Shown here: positions 55,839 to 63,500 of the stretch, in pieces
Layout: every line of letters starts with the position of its first letter
How positions within the stretch are numbered: the first letter of the stretch is position 1
NCBI RefSeq assembly: GCF_000959445.1
Contig: NZ_CP009630.1
Span: 558,001-622,000 of the forward strand
Reading direction: 5' to 3'
Length of the DNA: 64,000 nt
Source: Burkholderia vietnamiensis LMG 10929
GTDB taxonomy: Bacteria; Pseudomonadota; Gammaproteobacteria; Burkholderiales; Burkholderiaceae
Notes under the pieces: model-generated
What the model saw: the letters and a program-made list of their open reading frames with translations, nothing else
Database searches by the model: none
What the model was told of the DNA's origin: nothing
Position numbers and translations under genes: made by a program

Positions 55839-56780
55839 TCACTCGGCGATCTGCGATGCGGAGGCGTCCGCCTGCGCCGCCGGTCGATGCGTCGTCGCAT
55901 CACGCCGCCGCGTCGCGCCTACGAGCATCGCCGCGACGACGAGCGCAACGCCGAGTAGCTGCGTGCCGCCGAGCGTCTCACCGAACAGCGCCACCGCGAA
56001 CAGCACGGCCGAGACCGGCGCGACGGCGGTGAACAGCGCCGCTTCGGTGCCGCTCGTGCGCGCCGAACCCGCGTACCAGCACACGTAGCCGAGCACGGTC
56101 GGCACCAGCGCGTAATACGCGATCGCGCTGACGGCGCCGAGCGTCCAGCCGCTCGCCAGCGCATGCCATTCGAACGCGGCCGGCACGAGAGCGAGCATGA
56201 AGCCGAACCCCGACATCGCGGCTGACAGCGCGAGCGGCGACAGCGGCGTCGACAGCCGCCGGTTCAGCAGGATGAACACGGCTTCGCATGCGACGGCGGC
56301 CAGCACCAGCGCGTTGCCGGCGAGCGTGCGCAGCGACGGCATGGCGTGACCCGGCGCGAACGTGACGGTCAGCACGCCGGCGGTGGCGAGCGCGGCCGCG
56401 CACCAGTCGCGCGGCGTCTGGCGCTCGCGCAGCACGACGGCCGCGATCAGGGTCGACATCGCCGGCAGCGTGCCGAGCATCACGCCCGCATCGATCGGCG
56501 ACGACAGTTTCGTGCCGCCGATCAGTAGCACCGTGTAGCCGACGCCGCCGGCCGCCGCCTGGACGACCAGCAGGATCGCGTCGCGTGTCGACACGCGCGG
56601 CCATCGTGCGCGCTGAATGCGCATCAGCGCGAGCAGCAATGGCGTTGCGATCAGGAAGCGCAGCGTGGTGGCGGTGAACGGCGGCAGGCCGCCGGCCGCG
56701 ATGCGGCTCGCGATGACGGTGCTGCCGACGCCCGCCATCGCGGCGGTGAGATAGAGATAGCCGATCAGTCGTGTGTTCAT
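55839..56780 (-). CDS. EamA/DMT-family transporter
   Basis: This 313-residue protein has about ten membrane helices as two EamA repeats. The first starts YLYLTAAMAGVGSTVIASRIAAGG; the second spans about 165-290 with VPTVLGYVCWYAGSARTSG. The LFGETLGGTQLLGVALVVAAMLV signature is typical. DMT-family members export amino acids or metabolites. The start is placed at 56780 (MNTRLIGY); ATGs at 56792 and 56789 in the same frame would add four residues, and none has a clear Shine-Dalgarno. The region upstream (56895-57110) is highly repetitive. Confidence 0.9.
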   Translation of the reverse strand: MNTRLIGYLYLTAAMAGVGSTVIASRIAAGGLPPFTATTLRFLIATPLLLALMRIQRARWPRVSTRDAILLVVQAAAGGVGYTVLLIGGTKLSSPIDAGVMLGTLPAMSTLIAAVVLRERQTPRDWCAAALATAGVLTVTFAPGHAMPSLRTLAGNALVLAAVACEAVFILLNRRLSTPLSPLALSAAMSGFGFMLALVPAAFEWHALASGWTLGAVSAIAYYALVPTVLGYVCWYAGSARTSGTEAALFTAVAPVSAVLFAVALFGETLGGTQLLGVALVVAAMLVGATRRRDATTHRPAAQADASASQIAE

Positions 56781-56894
56781 GCGGCGCATCATCGCGGGTG
56801 ACGATGCGGCCGTCTTGAATGAAATTGCGGGGGGATGGGAGCGGCGAGGGCGGCGGGTGGTGTAGTCGGGCGGGGAGGCGGATGATCGCGTGTC

Positions 56895-57110
56895 GGCCGT
56901 GACTGCGATCGTGACCGTGACTGCGATTGCGATTGCGATTGCGACTGCTGCTGCGATACAACTGGGAATTCGACTTTGGCTTCGACTTTGGCTTCAACTG
57001 CGACTGGGACTGCGACTGGGACTGGGGCTTCGACTTCGGCTGCGATTGCTATTTCGGCTACGACAGCGATCGTGAGTACTGCCGCTACCGCCATCGCCAT
57101 CGCCGCTCGG
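56895..57110. repeat. Low-complexity hexamer-like repeat region
   Basis: Degenerate units of TGCGAT, TGCGAC, GACTGG, TTCGAC and GGCTTCGACTTT recur for about 210 bp, e.g. GCGATTGCGATTGCGATTGC near 56919 and GACTGGGACTGCGACTGGGA near 57000. It lies between the EamA gene and the AraC-type gene. All frames are low-complexity; the plus frame reads Asp/Trp/Phe/Cys-rich and the minus frame Val/Ala/Glu- then Ser/Gln-rich. It is probably non-coding microsatellite expansion. Confidence 0.75.
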
Positions 57111-57166
57111 CGGCGATCATCGCTACCGACGCATCGCCAGCACCGCCCGCGCTATCGCGCGGAGCG

Positions 57167-57961
57167 TCATCCCGCCTGCAGGAATCGCCCCGGCGTGATC
57201 CCGAACTGGCGCGCGAACGCGCGCGTCAGATGACTCTGGTCGGCGAAGCCGGCTTCGGCCGCGGCATCCGCGATCGGCCGGCCGCTCGCAAGCAGCGCAC
57301 GCGCGAGCCGCGTGCGCGACTGCATCAGATACGCGTGCGGCGTGACGCCCAGCTCGCGCGCGAACCCGCGCAACAACTGGAAGCGGCTCACGCCGCCGAG
57401 CCCGGCCAGTTCCGCAAGCGATGCCGGTTCGGCTGGCGCCGCGTCGAGCCGTTCCCGCGCGGCGCGGATCGCCGGCGCGACGCACGCAGCCCGCAGCGTG
57501 CGATTCGAATGCCGCGCGAGCAGCGCGGCCACCAGCATCACGAGCGCTTCGTCGCGTGCGAGAGGCGGCGCGTTGCCCGCGACGACCCGCGCATGCAGCC
57601 GAGCGAACGCGGCTACGAGCTGCTCGTCGCGCACGGCCGGGTTCGCGAGTTCCACACCGCCGATGCCTTCTTCCGCCGCTATGCCGGCAACCAGTGCGGG
57701 CGCGAGGTACAGCATTCGCCAGCGGCGACCGGTACCCGCATCGATCGGCATGCCGTCGTGCATCTCACCGGGATTCACCATGATTGCGTCGCCGGCCAGA
57801 GCGTCGACCTGCCCGCGGCCGCTCCACGACCTGTGTGCGCCGCTGACGATCACGCCGACGCCGAATTCGTCGTGTGCGTGCCGCGGAAACGAGCGATCGG
57901 AATCAAGGCTGATCGCCTCGATGCCTTCGTCGGTTCGTCGGTAATGCGTGACACGGTGCAT
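57167..57961 (-). CDS. AraC-family transcriptional regulator with cupin-like sensor domain
   Basis: The 264-residue protein has an N-terminal AraC_binding (cupin) domain (about 10-90) with FPRHAHDEFGVGVIVSG and NPGEMHDGMP. A C-terminal AraC double HTH follows (about 165-262: SLAELAGLGGVSRFQLLRGFARELG and PIADAAAEAGFADQSHLTRAFARQFG). It has the length of regulators that often control neighbouring DMT exporters; the EamA gene lies downstream on the same strand, which fits that pairing. The AGGAG 5 nt before the ATG lies within a tandem heptamer repeat. Confidence 0.93.
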   Translation of the reverse strand: MHRVTHYRRTDEGIEAISLDSDRSFPRHAHDEFGVGVIVSGAHRSWSGRGQVDALAGDAIMVNPGEMHDGMPIDAGTGRRWRMLYLAPALVAGIAAEEGIGGVELANPAVRDEQLVAAFARLHARVVAGNAPPLARDEALVMLVAALLARHSNRTLRAACVAPAIRAARERLDAAPAEPASLAELAGLGGVSRFQLLRGFARELGVTPHAYLMQSRTRLARALLASGRPIADAAAEAGFADQSHLTRAFARQFGITPGRFLQAG

Positions 57962-57962
57962 G

Positions 57963-57990
57963 CTCGCTCCTCGCTCCTCGCTCCTCGCTC
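57963..57990 (-). repeat. Four heptamer repeats carrying the Shine-Dalgarno of the AraC gene
   Basis: Four perfect CTCGCTC units on plus (GAGCGAG on the coding strand) abut the start codon region. Each unit junction forms an AGGAG, so the repeat presents three candidate Shine-Dalgarno sequences; the nearest is 5 nt from ATG. Confidence 0.85.
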
Positions 57991-58093
57991 CGCCGCGACG
58001 CGGATCAAATGCACTTTAGCGCGTTCCCGTATCGCGCGCCCCTCATCCGTTCGGCCGATACCGCGCGGCACACGCAACGTGCACCATGTACAC

Positions 58094-58602
58094 ATGAGCA
58101 GCGTAGACGGCCCGCCGGGCCGGAAGCTGTGCGGGAGAAAGCAATTGCTACGACGGCACCCGGTATTCCTTCAGGTCGGCGCGCTCGCGGACGCCTTCGC
58201 GCCACACGCAAACATACTCGCGCCCGTGCGCGCGCTCGTCGGCCAGCCATGGTCCTTGCCGACGCGTGGGACGTGCGGCGCGCCTATTCGTTCGAGGTCG
58301 GCGCGCTGCAATGGCGCGACACGGCGAGCGACGCAGGCGGGCGCGCGCCGTGCCGCGTCACGCGGCCGCTCGAGGACCGGTACTTCGTCGACTACGTCGA
58401 TCCCACCGAGCGCGCGACCTCCGTGAGCGTCGTGATCGACGTTGCGAACGACGTGTGGACATCGGTGACCGGCACACTCCAATCGATGCCGACGCGCCGC
58501 GATGGCTGCGATTGCGCGCGATCGATCCGCCGTCGCCGTCGCCTCGGCCGACAGCGCACGGACGCGCCCGCCGCCCCAGCTACAGCCAGCCGTTGTGGAT
58601 GA
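58094..58602 (+). pseudogene. Frameshifted MoaF-like gene
   Basis: Reading from ATG 58094, frame 2 gives HPVFLQVGALADAFAPHANI and LVGQPWSL up to about 58255. Then the similarity pattern continues only in frame 1 (AYSFEVGALQWRDTASD, PLEDRYFVDYVDPTERATSV, SVVIDVANDVWTSVTGTL) to about 58480. The two parts join if one base is missing near 58255-58262. The combined pattern resembles, from memory, MoaF-type proteins (molybdenum cofactor biosynthesis protein F family). After 58490 the frame loses coding character, and it overlaps the end of the convergent reductase gene. It could be a true pseudogene or a sequencing error. Confidence 0.55.
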
Positions 58603-59257
58603 ACTCGACGACCGAGTACCGGCGCCGCTCGAGCGCGTGCTGCCGCACCGCCTCGACGATTCGCGACACGCCGTCCGCGTAGGGCGACGCGCCGTACACG
58701 CGCGATTCGAACTGGAGGCTGCACGCGCCATCGTCGATACGGACCCGATGGAATGCATGGCGGCCGAGCTGATCGTCCGGAATCTGCAGGACATCGCGTT
58801 GCGCGTCGGGGTCGCGCACCGAGCGGATATCATGCGCCGGCACGCCGAGCGACCGGGCGATGCCGACCGCGGTGCCGGGCACGGACGTCTTGCTCGCCTG
58901 ATGCGACTCCGTCACGCTGATCCGGCAGTCGCGAAACAGATGGCCGCTGGTGTCGAGCATGCTCATGAACTTCAGCATCAAGATGTTGGTGTTCGGGCAC
59001 AGCACGACGGGGAAGTCGTACGATCCGGTTTCGAGCGCGGAGCCGGTGGACAGCTCGACGAGCGGCGAGCCGGTTGCATCGCAGAACGCGATCACGGCGG
59101 GCAGCTCGCGGCCCGAGCCCGCATGCACGACGATCGCGCGGGTATCGGGGCGCGCGCGCTGCGGCCACGCGATCACGTCACAGGCGGCGGGATCGAGTCG
59201 GTGCGACGCGAGCAGTTCGGCGGCCAGTTTGCCGGTGCCGACGACGAGTACTTGCAT
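58580..59257 (-). CDS. DapB-like dihydrodipicolinate reductase family protein
   Basis: This 225-residue protein has a Rossmann start MQVLVVGTGKLAAELLAS, the segment SPLVELSTGSALETGSYDFP, a PNTNILMLKFMSML block and a C-terminal domain with SHQASKTSVPGTAVGIARSLG. The SHQASK...PGTA stretch corresponds to the DapB H-x-x-K-x-D-x-P-S-G-T-A region, but with variations (SKTSVPGTA). The protein is shorter than classical DapB (about 265-270) and probably a paralogue with another substrate. No good Shine-Dalgarno precedes the ATG at 59257. It overlaps the end of the MoaF-like relic on the other strand. Confidence 0.8.
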   Translation of the reverse strand: MQVLVVGTGKLAAELLASHRLDPAACDVIAWPQRARPDTRAIVVHAGSGRELPAVIAFCDATGSPLVELSTGSALETGSYDFPVVLCPNTNILMLKFMSMLDTSGHLFRDCRISVTESHQASKTSVPGTAVGIARSLGVPAHDIRSVRDPDAQRDVLQIPDDQLGRHAFHRVRIDDGACSLQFESRVYGASPYADGVSRIVEAVRQHALERRRYSVVEFIHNGWL

Positions 59258-59587
59258 GGAATGGGCGCGTGAGGTTGGAGTGGTGCCGTGCGGGCCGGAC
59301 GCGGCGCTCTCGCGCCCGACGCGGCCGCGGTGCGCCGTGCGGCGCAGCGGCTTCGCGCATTATGCCCGCATGCCGAGCGGCTCGGTGCGTGCGCCGACGT
59401 GGCTGCCCGATCGCGCGGAGGTGTCGAGGCCGCCCGGCGGTCCTCAGCTACGCGCATGCGGCCGGGAACGGCGCTACGCTGTCGAAGCGCCGGCCCGCCG
59501 GATCGCGCGTAGCGCCTGCATCGATTGCGCACCGCGCATTACTCGACAGGCATCATTCAACTCGCATAGACCAAGGAGAACATATCG
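59258..59587. other. Intergenic region between divergent genes
   Basis: The 330 bp between the DapB-like gene and the SDR gene are GC-rich until about 59530, then include AT-richer sequence just before the SDR Shine-Dalgarno. No repeat or clear promoter hexamers were found. Confidence 0.35.
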
Positions 59588-60301
59588 ATGGAACACGACC
59601 TGCAAGGCAAGGCCGTTGCGATCACCGGCGGATTCGGCCATCTGGGCGTCGCCACGGCCGCATGGCTCGGCGGGCGCGGCGCCCGCGTCGCGCTGATCGG
59701 CCGAGGCCCGGCGCCCGAGCCACAGGCATTGCCCGACATACCGGCCGACGCGCTGCGCATCGGCGGCATCGATCTCGTCGATCCGCAGGCCGCCGTGCGT
59801 GCGCTGGAAACGGTCAATCGCGAATTCGGCAAGGTCGACGCGCTGCTGAACATCGCCGGCGCGTTCGTGTGGCAGACGATCGCCGACGGCGATGCAGCCA
59901 CCTGGGACCGCATGTACGACCTGAACGTGAAGACCGCGTTGAACGCGTCGAAGGCTGCGCTGCCGTATCTGATCGCGAGCGGCGCCGGCCGCATCGTCAA
60001 CATCGGCGCGGGCGCCGCGTCGAAGGCCGGCGCCGGAATGGGCGCATACGCGGCCGCGAAGGCCGGCGTCGCGCGGCTCACCGAGGCGCTGGCCGCGGAA
60101 CTGCTCGATCGCGGCGTCACGGTGAACGCGCTGCTGCCGAGCATCATCGACACGCCGCCGAACCGCGCCGACATGCCGGATGCGGACTTCTCGCGCTGGG
60201 TGCGGCCCGAACAGCTCGCGGCGACGATCGGCTTTTTGCTGTCGGACGACGCGCAGGCGATCACCGGCGCATCGATCCCGGTGAGCGGGCGGGTCGCGTA
60301 G
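59588..60301 (+). CDS. Short-chain dehydrogenase/reductase, atypical active site
   Basis: This 237-residue SDR has the cofactor motif TGGFGHLG (TGxxxGxG-like), NIAGAF in place of NNAG, and the catalytic YAAAK (about 155-159). The position 13 residues before the Tyr, normally the catalytic Ser, is Ala in NIGAGAASKAGAGMGAY. The C-terminus VNALLPSIIDTPPNRADMP and TGASIPVSGRVA are standard. It acts on an unknown substrate with NAD(P). The RBS AAGGAG lies 9 nt upstream. It stands alone, divergent from the DapB-like gene. Confidence 0.92.
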   Translation: MEHDLQGKAVAITGGFGHLGVATAAWLGGRGARVALIGRGPAPEPQALPDIPADALRIGGIDLVDPQAAVRALETVNREFGKVDALLNIAGAFVWQTIADGDAATWDRMYDLNVKTALNASKAALPYLIASGAGRIVNIGAGAASKAGAGMGAYAAAKAGVARLTEALAAELLDRGVTVNALLPSIIDTPPNRADMPDADFSRWVRPEQLAATIGFLLSDDAQAITGASIPVSGRVA

Positions 60302-60447
60302 CGACGCGACACGCGAGCGCATTCGGCTTCGGCATCACGGCAGGCGTAAGCGCACGCGCACGCGCCACCGCGCGCGACGCCTGCCGGCCGATGTGCCGGC
60401 GAGACGCTGCATGCATGCGTGAGCCTGCGTGCAGCCGGCCATCGCCT

Positions 60448-60453
60448 TATACT
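60448..60453 (+). promoter_or_regulatory. Probable -10 element (TATACT) of the small Cys-rich protein gene
   Basis: TATACT lies 29 bp before the GTG start, in CCTTATACTCC. A convincing -35 was not found at 17 bp. Its location supports a start downstream of about 60460. Confidence 0.45.
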
Positions 60454-60481
60454 CCGCGTTCGACATCAACCGACCGAAGCC

Positions 60482-60679
60482 GTGACGAAGCCTGACGCTG
60501 CGGATGCGCCCACCGACGATCCGCGTCCCATCCCGCCCGAACAACCTGAACTGGAAGACTGCTGCAACAGCGGCTGCTCGCCGTGCGTCTTCGACCTGTA
60601 CGACGAAGCGCTTGCGCGCTATCGCGCCGAGCTCGCCGAATGGGAAGCGCGTCACGCGCCGCCCAAGCCGCAATCGTAA
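60482..60679 (+). CDS. Small protein with an oxidoreductase-like N-terminal domain (Cys-rich)
   Basis: This 65-residue protein starts at a GTG (60482) and carries ELEDCCNSGCSPCVFDLYDE followed by ALARYRAELAEWEARH. The CC-x3-C-x2-CVxDxY arrangement is the conserved core of the 'oxidoreductase-like' (Oxidored-like) domain found at the N-terminus of some eukaryotic oxidoreductases and as small bacterial proteins. The Cys cluster may bind a metal or Fe-S centre. There is no Shine-Dalgarno, but coding bias and motif support it. The start could be elsewhere, but no ATG is available. Confidence 0.8.
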   Translation: MTKPDAADAPTDDPRPIPPEQPELEDCCNSGCSPCVFDLYDEALARYRAELAEWEARHAPPKPQS

Positions 60680-60752
60680 GCGGGCCGCGCGCAAGGGCTC
60701 GCTTGTGCACGGCGTTTGTCATGTCGCTGCCGGCGTCGCTGCGTCGCTGACG

Positions 60753-62219
60753 TCACGCGCGCGCCTGCGTCCGCCGCTGCAGCGGCCCCAATGCTGCCGA
60801 CAACACGACGCACGCGAGGAACACTGCCGTCAGCGCCCACATCGTCGCGCTGAACGCGTGCACGTAGGCGAGCGGCGCCGGTCGCGCGCCGAGCCGCGCG
60901 AAGAACAGGCCACCGAGCGCCGCCGCGCCGACCGCCGCACCGATCTGCAGCATCGCCGTCACCATGCCGGACGCGACGCCGGCGCGCGCGGCGTCGACTT
61001 CCGCGAGCACGATCCGCACGACCGAAGGCAGTACGAGGCCTTGCCCGATGCCGATCGCGGCGATCCCCGCATGAAAGCCCGGCCCGGGCGCGTGTTCGCT
61101 GGCCAGCGCGGCGGCCGTCGCGACGCCGGCCGCGAGCATCGCGAAGCCCAGCGTGAGTACGCGATGGCCGCCGAACCTGCCGACGAGCCGCGGCATCAGC
61201 AACGGGCTTGCCAGGAAGCCGACGCCGAGCGGCAGGATCGCGAGCCCAGACTGCAGCGCCGACCAGTTCAGGCATCCCTGCAGATAAATGCCGTAACTCA
61301 GGAAAAACGCGCTGAGCATGTAGAACAGGAACGCGAGCGTGAGGCCGAGCGCGATGTCCGGATTGCGCAGCAGCCGCACGTCGAGCAACGGGTCGCGTCC
61401 ACCGGCGAGCTGGCGCGTTTCGACCGCGAGCAGCGCGCCGAGCATCGGCACCGCGCCGGCCACGCACGCGACCATCCACAGCGGCCAGCCGGCTTCGCGC
61501 CCATGCGTGAGCGGATAGACGAGCATCAGCAGGAACAGCGACAGCAGCGCCGTGCCGGGGACGTCGATGCGCTGGCCGCGCGGCGGCCTGCTTTCGGGAA
61601 TGAAGCGCCAACTGCCGAGCAGCGCGAGGATCCCGATCGGCACATTGACCAGGAAGATCGCGCGCCAGCCGAGACCGAACGGATGCAGCGCGATCAGCAC
61701 GCCGCCGCCGAGCTGACCGATCACGGCCGCAAGCCCGAACACGAAACCGTAGAAGCCCATCACGCGCACCTGCTCGTGCGGGCTGAACACGCTGCGGATC
61801 GTCGCGAGTACCTGCGGCGCGAGGATCGCCGCGAACAGCCCCTGCAACACGCGACCGCCGACCAGCACCGCGCCGCTGTCGGCCAGCCCGCACAGCGCGG
61901 ACGCCACGACGAAGCCCGCCATCCCGGTCATGAACATCCGCTTGCGGCCGTACAGGTCGCCGAGGCGCCCGCCCGTGATCTGCACGACCGCGTTCGCGCA
62001 TGCATACGCCGACACGACGAGTTGCAGCTCGGCCGGCCGCGCGCCGATGCCGTCGCGGATGGCCGGCAGTGCGAGATTGACGATGAAGTAGTCGAGCGGC
62101 GGCAGGATGGCGCCGATCAGCAGCACGACGAGAGCCCAGCCGTGATGGCTGCGTGCCGGTGCTGCGGCCGCAGTCCCGGCCGGGGCTGCGGCGCAACGGG
62201 CGAGTGTGTTGTCGGTCAT
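60753..62219 (-). CDS. MFS multidrug efflux transporter (DHA2, 14-TM type)
   Basis: The 488-residue protein has about 14 membrane helices. Motif A is GGRLGDLYGRKRMFMTG (about 80), motif C-like patterns are present (e.g. GFYGFVFGLAAVIGQLGGGV), and the motif near LPPLDYFIVNLALPAI is typical of the EmrB/QacA subfamily (D1 motif, LDxTIVNVALP). The start at 62219 (MTDNTLAR) is preferred for family length; an in-frame ATG further upstream is possible. It is divergent from a LysR gene, which is a common drug-efflux/regulator arrangement. Substrate is unknown. Confidence 0.93.
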   Translation of the reverse strand: MTDNTLARCAAAPAGTAAAAPARSHHGWALVVLLIGAILPPLDYFIVNLALPAIRDGIGARPAELQLVVSAYACANAVVQITGGRLGDLYGRKRMFMTGMAGFVVASALCGLADSGAVLVGGRVLQGLFAAILAPQVLATIRSVFSPHEQVRVMGFYGFVFGLAAVIGQLGGGVLIALHPFGLGWRAIFLVNVPIGILALLGSWRFIPESRPPRGQRIDVPGTALLSLFLLMLVYPLTHGREAGWPLWMVACVAGAVPMLGALLAVETRQLAGGRDPLLDVRLLRNPDIALGLTLAFLFYMLSAFFLSYGIYLQGCLNWSALQSGLAILPLGVGFLASPLLMPRLVGRFGGHRVLTLGFAMLAAGVATAAALASEHAPGPGFHAGIAAIGIGQGLVLPSVVRIVLAEVDAARAGVASGMVTAMLQIGAAVGAAALGGLFFARLGARPAPLAYVHAFSATMWALTAVFLACVVLSAALGPLQRRTQARA

Positions 62220-62377
62220 GAACGAAAGTCCGAAAGAATGAGGGCCGCGCGGCATGTCGGGTGGTGCCGAAATGGAGCGACGCGGCGGTTGACCGACATT
62301 CTGACCATCGTCCATGGTTCGGAAAAGCGTGAATTGGTGGTAGCATCCATCGGGTTATTCGATGGATGGGGTACGTG

Positions 62378-63250
62378 ATGCGAGGTTTCGATCTGGATCA
62401 GTTGCGCACGTTCGCGGCGGTCGCGGACGCCGGCAGTCTGAGTGCGGCCGCGCCGTTGCTGCACTTGTCGCAGTCGACGGTCAGCGAGCAGGTGCGCAAG
62501 CTCGAATCGCGCGCCGGCATGTCGTTGTTCGTACGCAGCAAGCGCGGCGTCGAGCCGACGCCGGCCGGCGCGCGTCTGCTGCAACATGCGCGGCGCATCG
62601 TCGCGTTGAACGAGGCGGCGTTCGACGAGGTGCGCGGTCAGGCGATCAAGGGCGAGTTGCGCGTCGCGATCACCGACTATTACCGCACGCACGAAGTGGC
62701 GGGCCTGCTCGCGCGATTGCGCGAATGCTACCCGCAACTGAGGCTGCACGTGAGCGCAATGAAGAGCATGGACATCGAAGCGGCCCATGCGCGCGGGCAG
62801 ATCGATCTCGGCGTCGTGATGCACCTGTCGCGCGGGCCGTTCCGGCCTGCGTCGGCTGATACGCGCTGGGTGTTGCGGCGCGAGCCGCTGTCGTGGGTCG
62901 CGGCGCCGGCGCTGGCCGAACAGCTTCCGCAGCCGCTGCCGCTCGTGCTGCTGCCGGACGACTGCATGATGCATCAGATCGCCGTGCGCTCGCTCGATGA
63001 ACAGCAGGTGCCGTACGGGCTCGTGCACAGCGCGTCGGGCGTCGCCGGGCTGCAGTCGTTGCTCGCGGCCGGGCTGGGCGTCGGCTGCCTGTGCGCGTCT
63101 TCGATCGGCGAAGGCCTCGTGCGGCTCGGGGCGAAATACCGGCTGCCGGCGCTGCCCGACGCGGTCTTTTCTCTGACGCCGCCGATGCCCGGCGAACGCG
63201 AGACGGTGACGCAGGCGCGTGAGGTGCTGTCGCGACAACTGCTGATGTGA
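62378..63250 (+). CDS. LysR-family transcriptional regulator, divergent from the MFS gene
   Basis: This 290-residue protein has the N-terminal HTH (about 1-60: DLDQLRTFAAVADAGSLSAAAPLL, LSQSTVSEQVRKLE) and a LysR substrate-binding domain (about 90-280). The start at 62378 has GGGG 6 nt upstream; an ATG at 62366 would add four residues. The 158-bp divergent intergenic region has space for the usual LysR box, but no clean T-N11-A site was confirmed. It likely controls the efflux gene. Confidence 0.93.
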   Translation: MRGFDLDQLRTFAAVADAGSLSAAAPLLHLSQSTVSEQVRKLESRAGMSLFVRSKRGVEPTPAGARLLQHARRIVALNEAAFDEVRGQAIKGELRVAITDYYRTHEVAGLLARLRECYPQLRLHVSAMKSMDIEAAHARGQIDLGVVMHLSRGPFRPASADTRWVLRREPLSWVAAPALAEQLPQPLPLVLLPDDCMMHQIAVRSLDEQQVPYGLVHSASGVAGLQSLLAAGLGVGCLCASSIGEGLVRLGAKYRLPALPDAVFSLTPPMPGERETVTQAREVLSRQLLM

Positions 63251-63313
63251 CGTCGGGGCGGGTGAGGGCGTCGCCGCGCTCGACGTGTATCGCGATGTGC
63301 TGCTTGCCAAGCT

Positions 63314-63376
63314 GAAGCGGTCGAAGCAGCCGGAGCGGTCGAAGCGGCCGAAGCAGCCGGAGTAGTCGAAGCGGTG
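63314..63376. repeat. Seven tandem 9-bp units
   Basis: Exactly 63 bp consist of seven nonamers of form GAAGCGGTC, with variants GAAGCAGCC, GGAGCGGTC, GAAGCGGCC and GGAGTAGTC. It lies between the LysR gene and a convergent LysR gene. It is consistent with minisatellite expansion; an array in frame would encode EAVEAAGAVEAAEAAGVVEAV-like peptide, but no gene is supported. Confidence 0.85.
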
Positions 63377-63500
63377 CCAGCGGCCCAATCCCTCGACATC
63401 AACACCCGCGCCCCACATCCCAAATAGCCGCTCCGTCGCCCGCCGCACGCATCGCATCGCCCGCCCCAGCCATTCACGCGTACCGCAGCATCGAAGAACC

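Noticed and set aside
56927..58426. Plus-strand open frame across the low-complexity block and AraC gene
   Set aside because: The first part is an Asp/Trp/Phe-rich product of repeats and the rest is antisense to an AraC regulator; only the end after 58094 overlaps the MoaF-like relic.
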